Of a DNA stretch of 64,000 bases, positions 41,635 to 51,006 are shown piece by piece. The notes below the pieces were generated by a model. That model was not told the DNA's origin. It saw nothing but the letters and a program-made list of their open reading frames with translations, and did not search any database. The position numbers and the translations under genes are program-made. The DNA comes from Strigamia acuminata (taxonomy: Eukaryota > Arthropoda > Chilopoda > Geophilomorpha > Linotaeniidae): positions 5,583,087 through 5,647,086 of the forward strand of contig OX442314.1 in assembly GCA_949358305.1 (NCBI GenBank). The letters run 5' to 3'. The first letter of the stretch is position 1; every line of letters begins with the position of its first letter.

Positions 41635-41652
41635 ATTCAGCTTCGTCTGCGC
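41601..41652 (+). promoter_or_regulatory. Programmed -1 frameshift signal between gag and pol
   Basis: The slippery heptamer A_AAA_AAC is at 41601-41607 in the Gag frame, followed by a 6-nt spacer and a 9-bp stem. GCGCAGGCG at 41614-41622 pairs with CGTCTGCGC at 41644-41652, with one G-U pair and a 21-nt loop. A -1 slip places ribosomes exactly in the pol frame, which opens at 41595. The same heptamer, spacer length and stem occur in Gypsy-2. Confidence 0.88.
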
Positions 41653-44600
41653 CAGCCGCGGAAATTAAAAAGAAGAAATATCACACTGGACCCGCAGGTC
41701 ATGCCTTGGCAGAAGCACAAATCAAAGATCGCATGCAAACAGTTCCGAAGAAGGAAGAAAAAGTGACGCTGACGAGTATGCAAGTGAGAACGAAGCCGGA
41801 CGTCGACATGGATTGGACGGACCTTCCGTTCAATCTGGAGGTCGAACCTCAGAAGCTACGAGTATTTCACTGCAACGTCACGAAAACGCATTGTGAGACT
41901 CTGTGTATGCTGCCAGTGGAGATAGAAAACCAAAAATTGTTCGGTCTGCTGGATTCAGGAGCGGATCGTTCATTCATATCCGAAGATATAGTAAAGGACT
42001 TGGATATTGGAAAAAAAGTGGCACAAGTGAACGCGAACGTAGAATTACTCACCGCCAACGGCTACGTCAAGCCGAAGGGCGTAGTTCGCATCATGATCGA
42101 CTGGAAAGGGGGGAACCTGTCCCATCCCTTCATAGTCTTGCCATCCCACGACAAAGTATTCCTCCTAGGGATGGATATCATGGCAAAACTGAAGATTCAG
42201 CCAAACCCGATAACCCGTTCATGGAACTGGATAAGTCCCGAGGGAGAACGGCCAGTCCCAGTAGTTCCCCAAAAATTACTGGACGAAGCCAAGGACAAAG
42301 AGGAATATGGACGAGGATTGCGAAAATTCGTCCAAGATTACGATTTCGCAGCCTTCACTCTGGAATTACAGAGGAGTAACGTCGTGGACACACTGGTCGA
42401 GGAGGCAGCACTGCGCGTTAACGAGGCATCGCTACTAAGGCGAGTGCTTCGAAAACATGAAAGGATTCTGACCAAGACACCTGGTCGAACGACAGAAGCA
42501 ACCCACGAAATAGTCTTAACCACAGACAAGCCGATTCGAGTGCCTTACAAGGGGATGAACCCCCAGAAAAGAGACATTGTGACGCAAATGTGCCAAGACA
42601 TGCTCGACAAGGGCATAGTAACTCAAGCGCTGGGCGAATACGCGATGCGGATCGTCCTGGTAATGCGTCCAGGCTCGGAACCTCGACTATGCATTGATTA
42701 TCGTCCCCTGAATGCGATAACAGTTATAGACCCGATTCAGATGCCGTCTATAGACTCGATTCTCCGGGAGCTGAGCCCATTCAAGTGGGTAACCACCATG
42801 GACCTGTCAAAGGGGTATTGGCAAGTGGAGCTCAAACCCGAAGACAAACTGAAAACGGCTTTCTACTCCCCGATAGGAAGATTAATGTTCAACGTGATGC
42901 CGTTCGGGCTTGTAAACGCCCCGAGCACGTTCCAGAAGTTAATCGAAAGCGTGTTGGGAGATATGCTTCACGACTTCGTGTGGGCGTATCTCGACGACAT
43001 CATAATAACGTCGGACACATTCGAAGAGCATATAGACCACATCGATAGAGTGGTCTCTCGCCTAGCCAAGGCGGGACTCCACATCCATCCAGGGAAGAGC
43101 AAGTTTTGCAGAAAAGAGCTTGCCTTCCTAGGATATCAAATAGGAGTCGAGGGAATCGCGATTGACCCCGAAAAGGTCAAAGCAATAAACGGATTCCCCG
43201 CCCCCGAAGATATAAAAGGTGTCCAGAGATTTATGGGCATGGTCAATTTCTTCGGCCGACTACTCGCTGGTCTGGCTGAGGTGGCCGCGCCTATAACGGA
43301 TCTCTTACGAACGGATAAAGAGTTTGAGTGGACGGTCCAGTGCGAGGCCGCATTTAGCACCATCAAGCAAATGCTGGCTGACGTCGAAAAGATGCCATTG
43401 CCGGACCTAAACCGACCGTTCGTGTTGCACACCGACGCGAGTAAAATCGGACTGGGTGCAGCCCTTCTGCAGACCCACGTGTACAACGGAATCTCGCAGG
43501 AAGTACCCTGTATGTTTATAAGCAGAAAAATACAGGGCGCAGAAAAAAATTACACGGCAACGGAACTGGAATGCCTAGCCGTAATTTGGGCAGTTCGGAA
43601 ATTTCGCGACTATCTGGAGTACACGAACTTCGAGGTTCAGACAGATCACCAAGCACTAAGCTGGTTGATGAAGCTCAAGGAACCTTCCGGCCGACTCGCA
43701 CGATGGCAACTGGAGTTAATGGCGTGCGATATAACAATTACGTACCGCCCCGGGAAGTACAATCATGTGGCCGACGCCCTCTCAAGAGCCCCAGCCTCTG
43801 ACCCCCAAGGTCCAGACGACGACGGCGAGGACGACACCCACCTCTTGTACTGCCCGACTCCACGAAGAATATGGCGTTTGCGGAAGGCGAACGAGCTACC
43901 AGTGATGGAGCCCGAAGATAGAACGTTTTGTGGTTTTTGGACTCGAACATACCAGCCAGCTGGGACGAACGATTCAACACCCGAAATTCAACCTCCACCC
44001 CCCGGAGAAACCCACAAAACACTACTACGCGCCTTCACAGCAAAAATTGAAGAAAAAACGCAATACGCTCCACCCACAAGACGTGAGTTCGTCGAACACC
44101 AGGCAGCCGACAGAAAATGTCAAATTATAACGCAATATTTGCTAAACGGCGATTTTCCGGAAGGGATGACAAACCCACACCGCCGAAAGCAGTTCGCCAA
44201 AGAGGCAACGAGCTACCTCATAGACGATGAACTCCTGGTAAAATACCACCCGACGTTTCAAGACGACCTCAGCGGAGCGGGAAACTCGGTTAAGGTGGTC
44301 GTACCGGCATCGCTGCACACCCGACTGTTGTGGCTGATGCACGGACACCCGCTCGCCAGCCATTCCGGCGTGGCGAGGACCCTTTATCGAGTAAAACAAC
44401 TTTTCTTCTGGCCGGGCGCGCGGCAAAAGATAACGAAATTTATCCGACACTGCCCCCGGTGCCAAGCGTGCAGACCGCGAGATAAAGTGGCCAGAAACGC
44501 CATGTCTCTCGGACCCTACGCACCGTTTGACTGCTTAAGCATAGACTTGATGGGCCCCAAGCCCACAACGGGAAACAGGAACATGTATATTCTCGTAATT

Positions 44601-45737
44601 ATGGACGTGGCCACCCGATGGCCGGAGCTGTACGCCCTCGTGAAGCCCTCGGCTGAAAACATAGTCGAGTGCCTTTACGACGTGGCAATGCGATTTGGGT
44701 TTCCCAGAAAACTCATTTCGGATAACGGCCCCCAATTCCGATCAAGAATATATAAGGACTTCTGTAGAAAATTTAGAATGGATGCATCGAACACCTCCAC
44801 GTATAATCCTCAGACAAATCCAGTCGAGAGATTAAATAAAGACATAAAATATGCGCTGACAGTATTCACCGATATTCACAATCGATGGGACGAATACCTG
44901 CGAGAAATCGCTTTCAGCATTCGCTCAACCGTGTCAAGAACACGCGAATTCTCACCGGCGTACCTAAACTTCGCCCGCGAATTAAGGATGCCATGGGACC
45001 CACGCGTTGCCGAAGCTGTTAACGTATTAGACCCATCGAGCCCACATGAGTACGTGTGCCGGTTGGAACAGACTATATCCGACACATACCAGCACATGAT
45101 GGCGCATATTTTCAACATGAGAGAGCGAATCGCAGATAAAGAAGGCGACCTCGCTTTCGCGAACTTTAAAGTGAACGATCTAGTGTGGAAGGAGGCACAC
45201 ACGTTGTCCAATGCAGCGAGGGGCATCGCCGCCGGTTTAGCCGACAAGAGGGACGGTCCCTATGTAATTGTGGCCGAACACGGCGGCAACGCATACCAAC
45301 TACGCCGCTTAGAGGACAACAAAAATTTTCAGTCGATACATGGCCGAGATTTAAGGCCATATCTGCCAGAGTTTCCCCAAGAAATCTGGCTGGAAGGTCA
45401 GACACACAGCGGCCAAGGGGGCACCGTGGTCGACACGTTCCAAAAAGCAAATGTAGCTGCAAATATAGCGGAGGACGAGGACGAATTCTTCGACGCCGAA
45501 TCCCCAGCCGACAAGGCTCCAGCTCAGCCGGAGCAAGCAATTTCGGAGAGGGAGGAAGCAGAAGAATGTACTTCTGAAATGGAAAATAAAAAAATTAATA
45601 ACGAGAAAAACGCCAACACATCGGAGATGAACGAGCAAGTAGAGTCACGATCTACGAGCACGTCGAAAATCAACCTTCGACCACGACGAAGCAATAATCC
45701 GTTCATTCGGGACGGCAAAGTCGTGGGGAAGAACTAA
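41607..45737 (+). CDS. Gypsy-1 Pol
   Basis: The pol frame (-1 relative to gag) has no ATG near its start, so it depends on frameshifting. Domains: aspartic protease (FGLLDSGADRSFIS, ~41940), reverse transcriptase (WAYLDDIIITS, ~42985), RNase H (LHTDASKIGLGAALLQ, ~43430), integrase zinc finger (HPLASHSGVARTLY ... CPRCQAC), catalytic core (SIDLMGP, ISDNGPQF, NPVERLNK), then a GPY/F-like module (KRDGPYVIVAEHGGNAYQL). The C-terminal tail is acidic, then basic. No stop. Order PR-RT-RH-INT is Ty3/Gypsy. Confidence 0.96.
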   Translation, partial: LPSAGVAEINSASSAPAAEIKKKKYHTGPAGHALAEAQIKDRMQTVPKKEEKVTLTSMQVRTKPDVDMDWTDLPFNLEVEPQKLRVFHCNVTKTHCETLCMLPVEIENQKLFGLLDSGADRSFISEDIVKDLDIGKKVAQVNANVELLTANGYVKPKGVVRIMIDWKGGNLSHPFIVLPSHDKVFLLGMDIMAKLKIQPNPITRSWNWISPEGERPVPVVPQKLLDEAKDKEEYGRGLRKFVQDYDFAAFTLELQRSNVVDTLVEEAALRVNEASLLRRVLRKHERILTKTPGRTTEATHEIVLTTDKPIRVPYKGMNPQKRDIVTQMCQDMLDKGIVTQALGEYAMRIVLVMRPGSEPRLCIDYRPLNAITVIDPIQMPSIDSILRELSPFKWVTTMDLSKGYWQVELKPEDKLKTAFYSPIGRLMFNVMPFGLVNAPSTFQKLIESVLGDMLHDFVWAYLDDIIITSDTFEEHIDHIDRVVSRLAKAGLHIHPGKSKFCRKELAFLGYQIGVEGIAIDPEKVKAINGFPAPEDIKGVQRFMGMVNFFGRLLAGLAEVAAPITDLLRTDKEFEWTVQCEAAFSTIKQMLADVEKMPLPDLNRPFVLHTDASKIGLGAALLQTHVYNGISQEVPCMFISRKIQGAEKNYTATELECLAVIWAVRKFRDYLEYTNFEVQTDHQALSWLMKLKEPSGRLARWQLELMACDITITYRPGKYNHVADALSRAPASDPQGPDDDGEDDTHLLYCPTPRRIWRLRKANELPVMEPEDRTFCGFWTRTYQPAGTNDSTPEIQPPPPGETHKTLLRAFTAKIEEKTQYAPPTRREFVEHQAADRKCQIITQYLLNGDFPEGMTNPHRRKQFAKEATSYLIDDELLVKYHPTFQDDLSGAGNSVKVVVPASLHTRLLWLMHGHPLASHSGVARTLYRVKQLFFWPGARQKITKFIRHCPRCQACRPRDKVARNAMSLGPYAPFDCLSIDLMGPKPTTGNRNMYILVIMDVATRWPELYALVKPSAENIVECLYDVAMRFGFPRKLISDNGPQFRSRIYKDFCRKFRMDASNTSTYNPQTNPVERLNKDIKYALTVFTDIHNRWDEYLREIAFSIRSTVSRTREFSPAYLNFARELRMPWDPRVAEAVNVLDPSSPHEYVCRLEQTISDTYQHMMAHIFNMRERIADKEGDLAFANFKVNDLVWKEAHTLSNAARGIAAGLADKRDGPYVIVAEHGGNAYQLRRLEDNKNFQSIHGRDLRPYLPEFPQEIWLEGQTHSGQGGTVVDTFQKANVAANIAEDEDEFFDAESPADKAPAQPEQAISEREEAEECTSEMENKKINNEKNANTSEMNEQVESRSTSTSKINLRPRRSNNPFIRDGKVVGKN

Positions 45738-46113
45738 AAATAAAAGAAAATGTGATAACATGGAGCGGAGGCCTTGTAAAATAAAAAGATTTACTTACGA
45801 GAGCTGCTGCACATGTTGAGACGCGAAAATTTGGCTAAGTCCAAACTTCGCAACGAATTGTCGCAGTCACCACTAACAGACGAGAAGTTATGACGTATCG
45901 GGCGACCACGTGACAATAAAACCACGCGGTCGACCCCGTAGCGTCATTGCCAGCACGGCGGATCTCGCAAAGTACGAGACGCGTTCGAGACCCACAATTC
46001 TCAGCGTCGATAGGCCCAGTTTCCGACTGTTTTTAACACGACGAGACGCGTTTTTTGCTTCTCCCCAAAGAGAAAACAAAGACCTCTCAAAAACTTCATT
46101 TTCCTAAATTGAA
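45738..46113 (+). other. Gypsy-1 region between pol and the third ORF
   Basis: About 375 bp without a long frame, conserved in Gypsy-2. On the antisense strand there is a short ATG frame followed by a strong donor (TCTC|GTAAGTAAA) near 45795, of unknown meaning. Confidence 0.5.
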
Positions 46114-46230
46114 ATGGCCGATCGACGCAACCCACGATTAGAGCCGAGCGCATCGTCGAGAGACGAGAGCGACGGCCTAATCGTAAACGCTGAAGAAGAT
46201 GAGAATTGGGACGAACAACCGCCGTTGCAG
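46114..46230 (+). CDS. Gypsy-1 third ORF, exon 1
   Basis: 39 codons from ATG, starting MADRRNPRLEPSASS and ending NWDEQPPLQ, exactly on a codon boundary at CAG|GTAAAT. It joins in frame to 46790. The same exon exists in Gypsy-2 at 56452-56568. Confidence 0.75.
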
Positions 46231-46789
46231 GTAAATTAGTGTGATTTCCCCAGAGAAATCACATAATTCTTTGAATCTGTTGCATCCAACCCAGATTGGA
46301 GCGTGACCTGTGACTGATATATTTCTTTCTGTTTTATTATTGATTTAAGGCTGGCTAAAAACCCGAGAGTGGACCCAGATTCACCTCGGAGTCAAGGCCG
46401 CCAAAAAACTAGAACAAAGGAAGTGTTCGCGGAATGGCGTCGCGGCAAACCAAAACCAAAACTAAAGGTTTTCTTTCTTTTAAATTTAAACATCGTAATA
46501 AATTAAAATACGATTAGAGTTAAAATAAAAAAGTTTAACGTAAAATTAAGATTTTAACGATCGGTTCTGCCTGCGACCCCTTCCTAAAAGCGGATCACCT
46601 GAGTTCAAAAGTAGTGTTGGATCAGCGCTACAACGGCGGAGATCATCGCAGAACTGCGAAACAAGAAAATAAGACCGACGGCCGCAACAAAAGAAAGGAG
46701 TTGCTGCCACCGTCGATCTTGAGCATATTTCTGATCCCCATCGTTAACTGGGATTTATTATATTAATCTTGTGATCTAAAATTATTCAG
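46231..46789 (+). other. Putative intron of the Gypsy-1 third ORF
   Basis: 559 bp from GTAAAT to TTATTCAG. It contains a second open stretch (46350-46470, basic: SPRSQGRQKTRTKE) between AAG and CTAAAG|GTTTTC. This would not join exon 1 in frame. It may be an alternative exon or chance. Confidence 0.55.
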
Positions 46790-49576
46790 GTCGACCCGCT
46801 AGAATCGTGGGACGCCCTGCCGTCGACGGCGTCAACCGCCAACAACATCTTTCGCGGAGCCCTGCCGATTTACCTGCGGCAGGCCTATCCTGCGGAGACC
46901 AGCGCCTGGAAAATTCGATTGATGTATTCCAGGACCCTCGAAGAAAAATTCGAGCGATCAAAAACGCTGGTCGAGTGCATGACGAAGGAGATGAGGGAGC
47001 GAGTGGGGCCGCGGATCCCACACGATTCGGATCCGCCGAGCCCCGTTTACTCCGGGTATCTGGAAGAGGCTTACCCAGGCACGGTGGCCGAGCTGCACAC
47101 CTCCCACAGGTGGCGCGAGGCCCCGACCTTGGCAGCCCGCCAGAGAATAGTGGACGACGAGATCGAACGCTTAAAGCGCACCGAGACTCACGGAGTAACC
47201 CGAGTTCTCGAGAGAAACGGTTTCTCCCCCGAAGAAATCCGTAGATGGCTTCGCGACATCGAAGAAGACCATTTGACGCCCAGATGGATACCTCCGGCGA
47301 ATTTTACGGCCACACAGTCTGAGATGTGGCAGTTATACCACGCTGGTATCCTGGGAAGTCGCCGCCATCACAGAAGATCGAAGCGTCCGGCGGAGTCCGC
47401 CCCACGCGGACCCGCACGAAGAAGACAGGCCGTCTCCCCAATAGAGGCCGGCCCGTCAACGAGTCGCGACTACCGCAGCCGCTCGAGCAGCTCCAGTTCC
47501 CGAACTCGAGTTGTCGTGCGCTCGGAGTGTCGCCGAGTAGTAACGCTCGAGCCTGCCTCGCCAGACGACGCGCGGGCTGAGCGAACAGTCGAAACTTCCG
47601 CCCACTGGGCTGCGAGGACCGAGACACACCAAGATCGAGGAAAGAAAAGATCCTCGTTGTTCATGGCGATTACCACACAGTCGTCAGATCAATCCTCGTC
47701 GCGACGAACCGTCTCATCACACCAGAGACCGAATTCTCCGACGGACGTCCCCCAGAGGACGGCCCAACGAAGATCCGTCGCAGCCAGCACCCGGAGGAAT
47801 CGGAAGCGCAAAGTACGTCAGAAGTTGCGAGCACAATCCCTGATAGCTAAGGGATTAGAGAAGGAGCGAGAGATGGCCGCCGCAAAAAGGTCCGAACCCC
47901 AGAGTCTCGGACCCACGGCTGGACCGTCCAGGCGCCAAGCAGAGATTGATTTGGGAGAGTTGACGGAAGAGCAAATGTCCCCAGATGAGTCGGACAAAGA
48001 TGGGCCGGTTACAAAACAGGATCTGGCCGTAGCATTGAAGAACGCCTTCCGAGGATACGCGGCCAACCGGCCGTCGGGCTCAACACCGGCTGTGCCAACC
48101 GCGCTTGTGCCCCCACAAGTGCAATCGCGATGGCCGCCACTCCTCGAGGGTACAAACCCAGCCGTGACCGCGTGGACCCCTCCCCGGATGATTCCGGTGG
48201 GAGATCCAGCTCCGAAACGGGTCAGATACGATAATCTACCCGGGCTGGGCCGTCCACCGTCACCCCCAACGCCACGAGTGTGTCGACCTTATCGCAACGC
48301 CGAATGGTACGCACAGCGAGAGATGGACGCTCGATGCCGGCGTGAAGCGGCCTATCCTCCACTCGGCGAGCTACAGGAATACCTGGCCGAATACGAGAAC
48401 CCCGCGATTGCCGAGTTGGCCATACGACAGGCCGACGCCGCCCAGACTCACCACATCAATTGGGCGATCGAACAGATGCGGACGCTGTCACAACAATTCA
48501 GTGACAATCCGGACCGCGCTCACCCCTGCCATCGGAGCAGCTTGAATTTGGCCGTGACGAACGTCATGGCCCAGCTGTTGTCCCTGGGCGTCTTCTTGGA
48601 CAGTCGGCAGGCTATGGCAGCCTGGACAATTGTCGACCGTGAGGGAGTTCACCTTCCTCGGGCGTTGTACCAGGTATGGGCCGGATGGACTCCTGAGCCC
48701 GCCTCGCTACGCTTCGACCTGGCCCGGAATACGGAGAACCCCGGCTTGCAGTTTTCGAAGATGCGTTCGTTAGCATTCCGCTACCGGAACCCCGGAGTCC
48801 ACCCTTCCTTGTTGCGAACAATTCGGGAGGTTCCGGAGATACTAGGAACGGCAGCGAGCCTCCCACAGGCCATCGAGACCGCCCCCCCAGAGGCGGCGGT
48901 CCAACCATACATACCGACCCCAAAGCCGGTATTCCCGAAGGAGAAGCGGTACGCGAATCGACCCAAATTGATTCCGAAGCGCTCCAACCGAGGACCGCGA
49001 ACTCCTCCGCTGCCCTCTCCTTCGCCACCAGCGGCAGAGCTGGCCGCTCTTGCAACAGAGCCGGCTACGCCACCGTTGGAGAGTCCAATGGAGATTCCAC
49101 TTCCTCCATCGCCTCCGCCGCCCCCAGCAGCGCAGCTTTATTTGAGGCTGGGAGTGGAATACCCCTTCCTTCAGATGTCGGAGTTCACGCGACAACGCAT
49201 CATTGACTCCGATGATCACGGCGAGTCGATCCTCAAATGGCTGACCAGAGAGGCCCGATCTACCATGGACGCCGTCTTCCATCGTCGAATCTTGCGAGCC
49301 CACCGGAAACCCGGATCGAGCGCCGAGTCGCGAAGGATCCGGCTCGTTCCCGACCGATTCCCGGCATCCACCCGGATTTGGATCCACGAACGTACGGGGC
49401 TGATTGGCGAGCCGGTCGGCGGTCACCCGCAGTACTTCATCAACGAGCGACAGAATCCTGCGGATCTGACAACCTCTCTGCCCCCGGATTTACCACCGCC
49501 GCCCCCGGCAGTGCCACCAGTGATCCTCCGCCCATGCAGAGGAGTGCTGCCGGCTCTTCGCAGAGGAGAGCGATAA
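46790..49576 (+). CDS. Gypsy-1 third ORF, exon 2: large unknown protein in env position
   Basis: 928 codons from the acceptor TTCAG|GTCGACCCG to the stop. With exon 1 it encodes 967 residues. I do not recognise it. What can be seen: an N-terminal part with a conserved-looking helical region (VDPLESWDALPST ... EEIRRWLRDIEED); an R/S-rich segment (DYRSRSSSSSSRTR); a strongly basic, NLS-like stretch (RRNRKRKVRQKLRAQS); an acidic DEESDKDG-like patch; a central helical region (about EYLAEYENPAIAELAIRQAD) and a proline-rich C-terminal third. There is no signal peptide, no transmembrane helix and no Cys framework, so it is not an envelope. Gypsy-2 carries a copy differing at only a few residues. A role in nucleic-acid or nuclear processes is only a guess. 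Confidence 0.85.
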   Translation, partial: VDPLESWDALPSTASTANNIFRGALPIYLRQAYPAETSAWKIRLMYSRTLEEKFERSKTLVECMTKEMRERVGPRIPHDSDPPSPVYSGYLEEAYPGTVAELHTSHRWREAPTLAARQRIVDDEIERLKRTETHGVTRVLERNGFSPEEIRRWLRDIEEDHLTPRWIPPANFTATQSEMWQLYHAGILGSRRHHRRSKRPAESAPRGPARRRQAVSPIEAGPSTSRDYRSRSSSSSSRTRVVVRSECRRVVTLEPASPDDARAERTVETSAHWAARTETHQDRGKKRSSLFMAITTQSSDQSSSRRTVSSHQRPNSPTDVPQRTAQRRSVAASTRRNRKRKVRQKLRAQSLIAKGLEKEREMAAAKRSEPQSLGPTAGPSRRQAEIDLGELTEEQMSPDESDKDGPVTKQDLAVALKNAFRGYAANRPSGSTPAVPTALVPPQVQSRWPPLLEGTNPAVTAWTPPRMIPVGDPAPKRVRYDNLPGLGRPPSPPTPRVCRPYRNAEWYAQREMDARCRREAAYPPLGELQEYLAEYENPAIAELAIRQADAAQTHHINWAIEQMRTLSQQFSDNPDRAHPCHRSSLNLAVTNVMAQLLSLGVFLDSRQAMAAWTIVDREGVHLPRALYQVWAGWTPEPASLRFDLARNTENPGLQFSKMRSLAFRYRNPGVHPSLLRTIREVPEILGTAASLPQAIETAPPEAAVQPYIPTPKPVFPKEKRYANRPKLIPKRSNRGPRTPPLPSPSPPAAELAALATEPATPPLESPMEIPLPPSPPPPPAAQLYLRLGVEYPFLQMSEFTRQRIIDSDDHGESILKWLTREARSTMDAVFHRRILRAHRKPGSSAESRRIRLVPDRFPASTRIWIHERTGLIGEPVGGHPQYFINERQNPADLTTSLPPDLPPPPPAVPPVILRPCRGVLPALRRGER

Positions 49577-49604
49577 AATTGAGATCGCTCCGATCCGAGA
49601 TCGA

Positions 49605-49620
49605 AGCTGGAGGAGGGACG
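49605..49620 (+). promoter_or_regulatory. Gypsy-1 polypurine tract
   Basis: Purine-rich GAAGCTGGAGGAGGGACG ends at the 3' LTR start; the core is GGAGGAGGGA. Confidence 0.65.
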
Positions 49621-50441
49621 TGTGGTGACCCAGTTGGATAAGTGTCCCCCCAGAGCGGATACTTGTCCTCTGAGTCACTGTGATTGAAGAGTCGTTCCCC
49701 CCCGAGTTGGCTCCACCTCCCCATGGCAGGTGTGTGCCCCGAGGGGGAGGAAGCGGCTGGTGGTCAGCCCCCATTGGTTGATCGCCGGCCCTTCACCCCA
49801 CTGCATAAAAAGCTGTGTTTCCCGCCTAAAGTCAGAACTTACACAAACGACACCAAGAACACAGCAACTACCTCACCGTCAGGCCAACTTCAACTACAAG
49901 TTAGGATTGATCGAGGATCGCTGAGTAAAGTGCAAACTGTAACTCTCACGAAGTCACTTGCGAGCTATTCCTGCGAAAGCACGAGAATAGCCCTTGTGAA
50001 ATCACCCAGAATAATCGCCCAGACGATTATTCGCCGAAGTAAGTGTCCGAGCGCTTTGTAGGGAACCCCAAAGTTCCTAGACGAGGCCTCTGCGACGCTA
50101 AACCAAACCCTAGACAACAGGCACGGATAGAAGACTCGAGAGAGCATTCCACCGCGTCCGTGAAGACGAATCCGTGACGAATTAACGACAACTCGAGACG
50201 CCGCCTTTGTTCCGCCGACCACGCGGAATCGACGACGCCATCTTGAGAAATCCTTTGTTCGACGCTGACCACGTCGACTCTAGAATTATTACTGAGTGTA
50301 TTTTAAAGGCATAAAGCCTGGTGAATAAATTAACTGTTTATTTACATACATTTGGTATTCATTTGGGTATTTGCATAATTGATCACAGGTAAAGTATTAC
50401 ACGTTAGCGCTATTTAAACCTATACAAAGTAGGACGCGACA
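49621..50441 (+). repeat. Gypsy-1 3' LTR
   Basis: 821 bp, one difference noticed against the 5' LTR. Its last bases abut the regenerated AG of the host exon. Confidence 0.95.
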
Positions 50442-50443
50442 AG

Positions 50444-50529
50444 CGTCTAGCAAATCATTTGACCGGAAATTATTAACAGCAAATATTAAAAAAACTGATG
50501 ACTCCATATGCCCTATAGCTCCGTACCTA
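50444..50529 (+). CDS. DEG/ENaC paralogue, exon E3
   Basis: 86 nt, beginning CG (completing the Ser codon from E2) and ending CTA|GTAGGC. It encodes SSKSFDRKLLTANIKKTDDS and then ICPIAPYL. The acceptor AG (50442-50443) and the first two exon bases are the right-hand copy of the Gypsy-1 target duplication. The original acceptor and pyrimidine context are left behind at 31209-31220, so splicing may be impaired. Confidence 0.8.
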
Positions 50530-50585
50530 GTAGGCTAATCTTACTAAATTATTTGTAATGTATCAGAAAACGCAATTTTTCTTTT

Positions 50586-50759
50586 TACCGTATTTCTTTG
50601 ATTAAGAGTCGCACTCGAATAGTAGCCGCAGCTACTATTTGAGGAACATAACAGTTTCAGGCAATTTTTCAATAAATTTTAATATTTTTTCAACATATTT
50701 TAATATAATGAACGTTTCTTCGAATAAGAGCCGCGGCTCTTATTTGAAGAAATACGGTA
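50586..50759. mobile_element. Small MITE (about 174 bp) with TA flanks
   Basis: Inverted ends TACCGTATTTCTT / AAGAAATACGGTA, with GAATAAGAGCCGC-type inner arms, in the intron between E3 and E4. Confidence 0.75.
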
Positions 50760-50855
50760 TTTATTTACTTTTTCCCATTTAACTTTTTAATTTATTCATG
50801 GTTTCTTATTCGTTAATTTTTTCTTATTGATTTTATTTTTTCATTTTTTATCTAG

Positions 50856-50948
50856 TTCTATATGTCATTTTACGATTTTGGAAGAATTCTATACGTAACA
50901 ACACAAAACCTTGGTGAAACATTAAAAATAAATTTAGGTTTTGACAAA
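50856..50948 (+). CDS. DEG/ENaC paralogue, exon E4
   Basis: 93 nt, phase 0 to 0, between TATCTAG and GACAAA|GTAAAT. The reading is FYMSFYDFGRILYVTTQNLG and then ETLKINLGFDK. Same sites as 10527-10619. Confidence 0.85.
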
Positions 50949-51006
50949 GTAAATTTTAAATGAAAATTATTGTGTAACATCTTATTTATAACTTATTAAA
51001 TTTTAG

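Larger units (their letters stand above)
31221..50441 (+). mobile_element. Gypsy-1: full-length Ty3/Gypsy element with BEL nested in gag
   Basis: 821-bp LTRs at 31221-32041 and 49621-50441 begin TGTGGTGACCC and end CGCGACA. One difference was noticed (AAAAGGCTG/AAAAAGCTG), so the insertion is very recent. The target duplication AGCG is at 31217-31220 and 50442-50445. Order: LTR, primer site, gag, -1 frameshift site, pol, spliced third ORF, polypurine tract, LTR. Without the 6.4-kb BEL insertion it is about 12.9 kb, very long for a Gypsy element. It sits on the 3' splice site of exon E3 of the plus channel gene. Confidence 0.97.

Noticed and set aside
46919-49576. Third Gypsy ORF as a retroviral-type envelope
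   Set aside because: No signal peptide, no hydrophobic fusion or anchor segment, and no cysteine or glycosylation framework.
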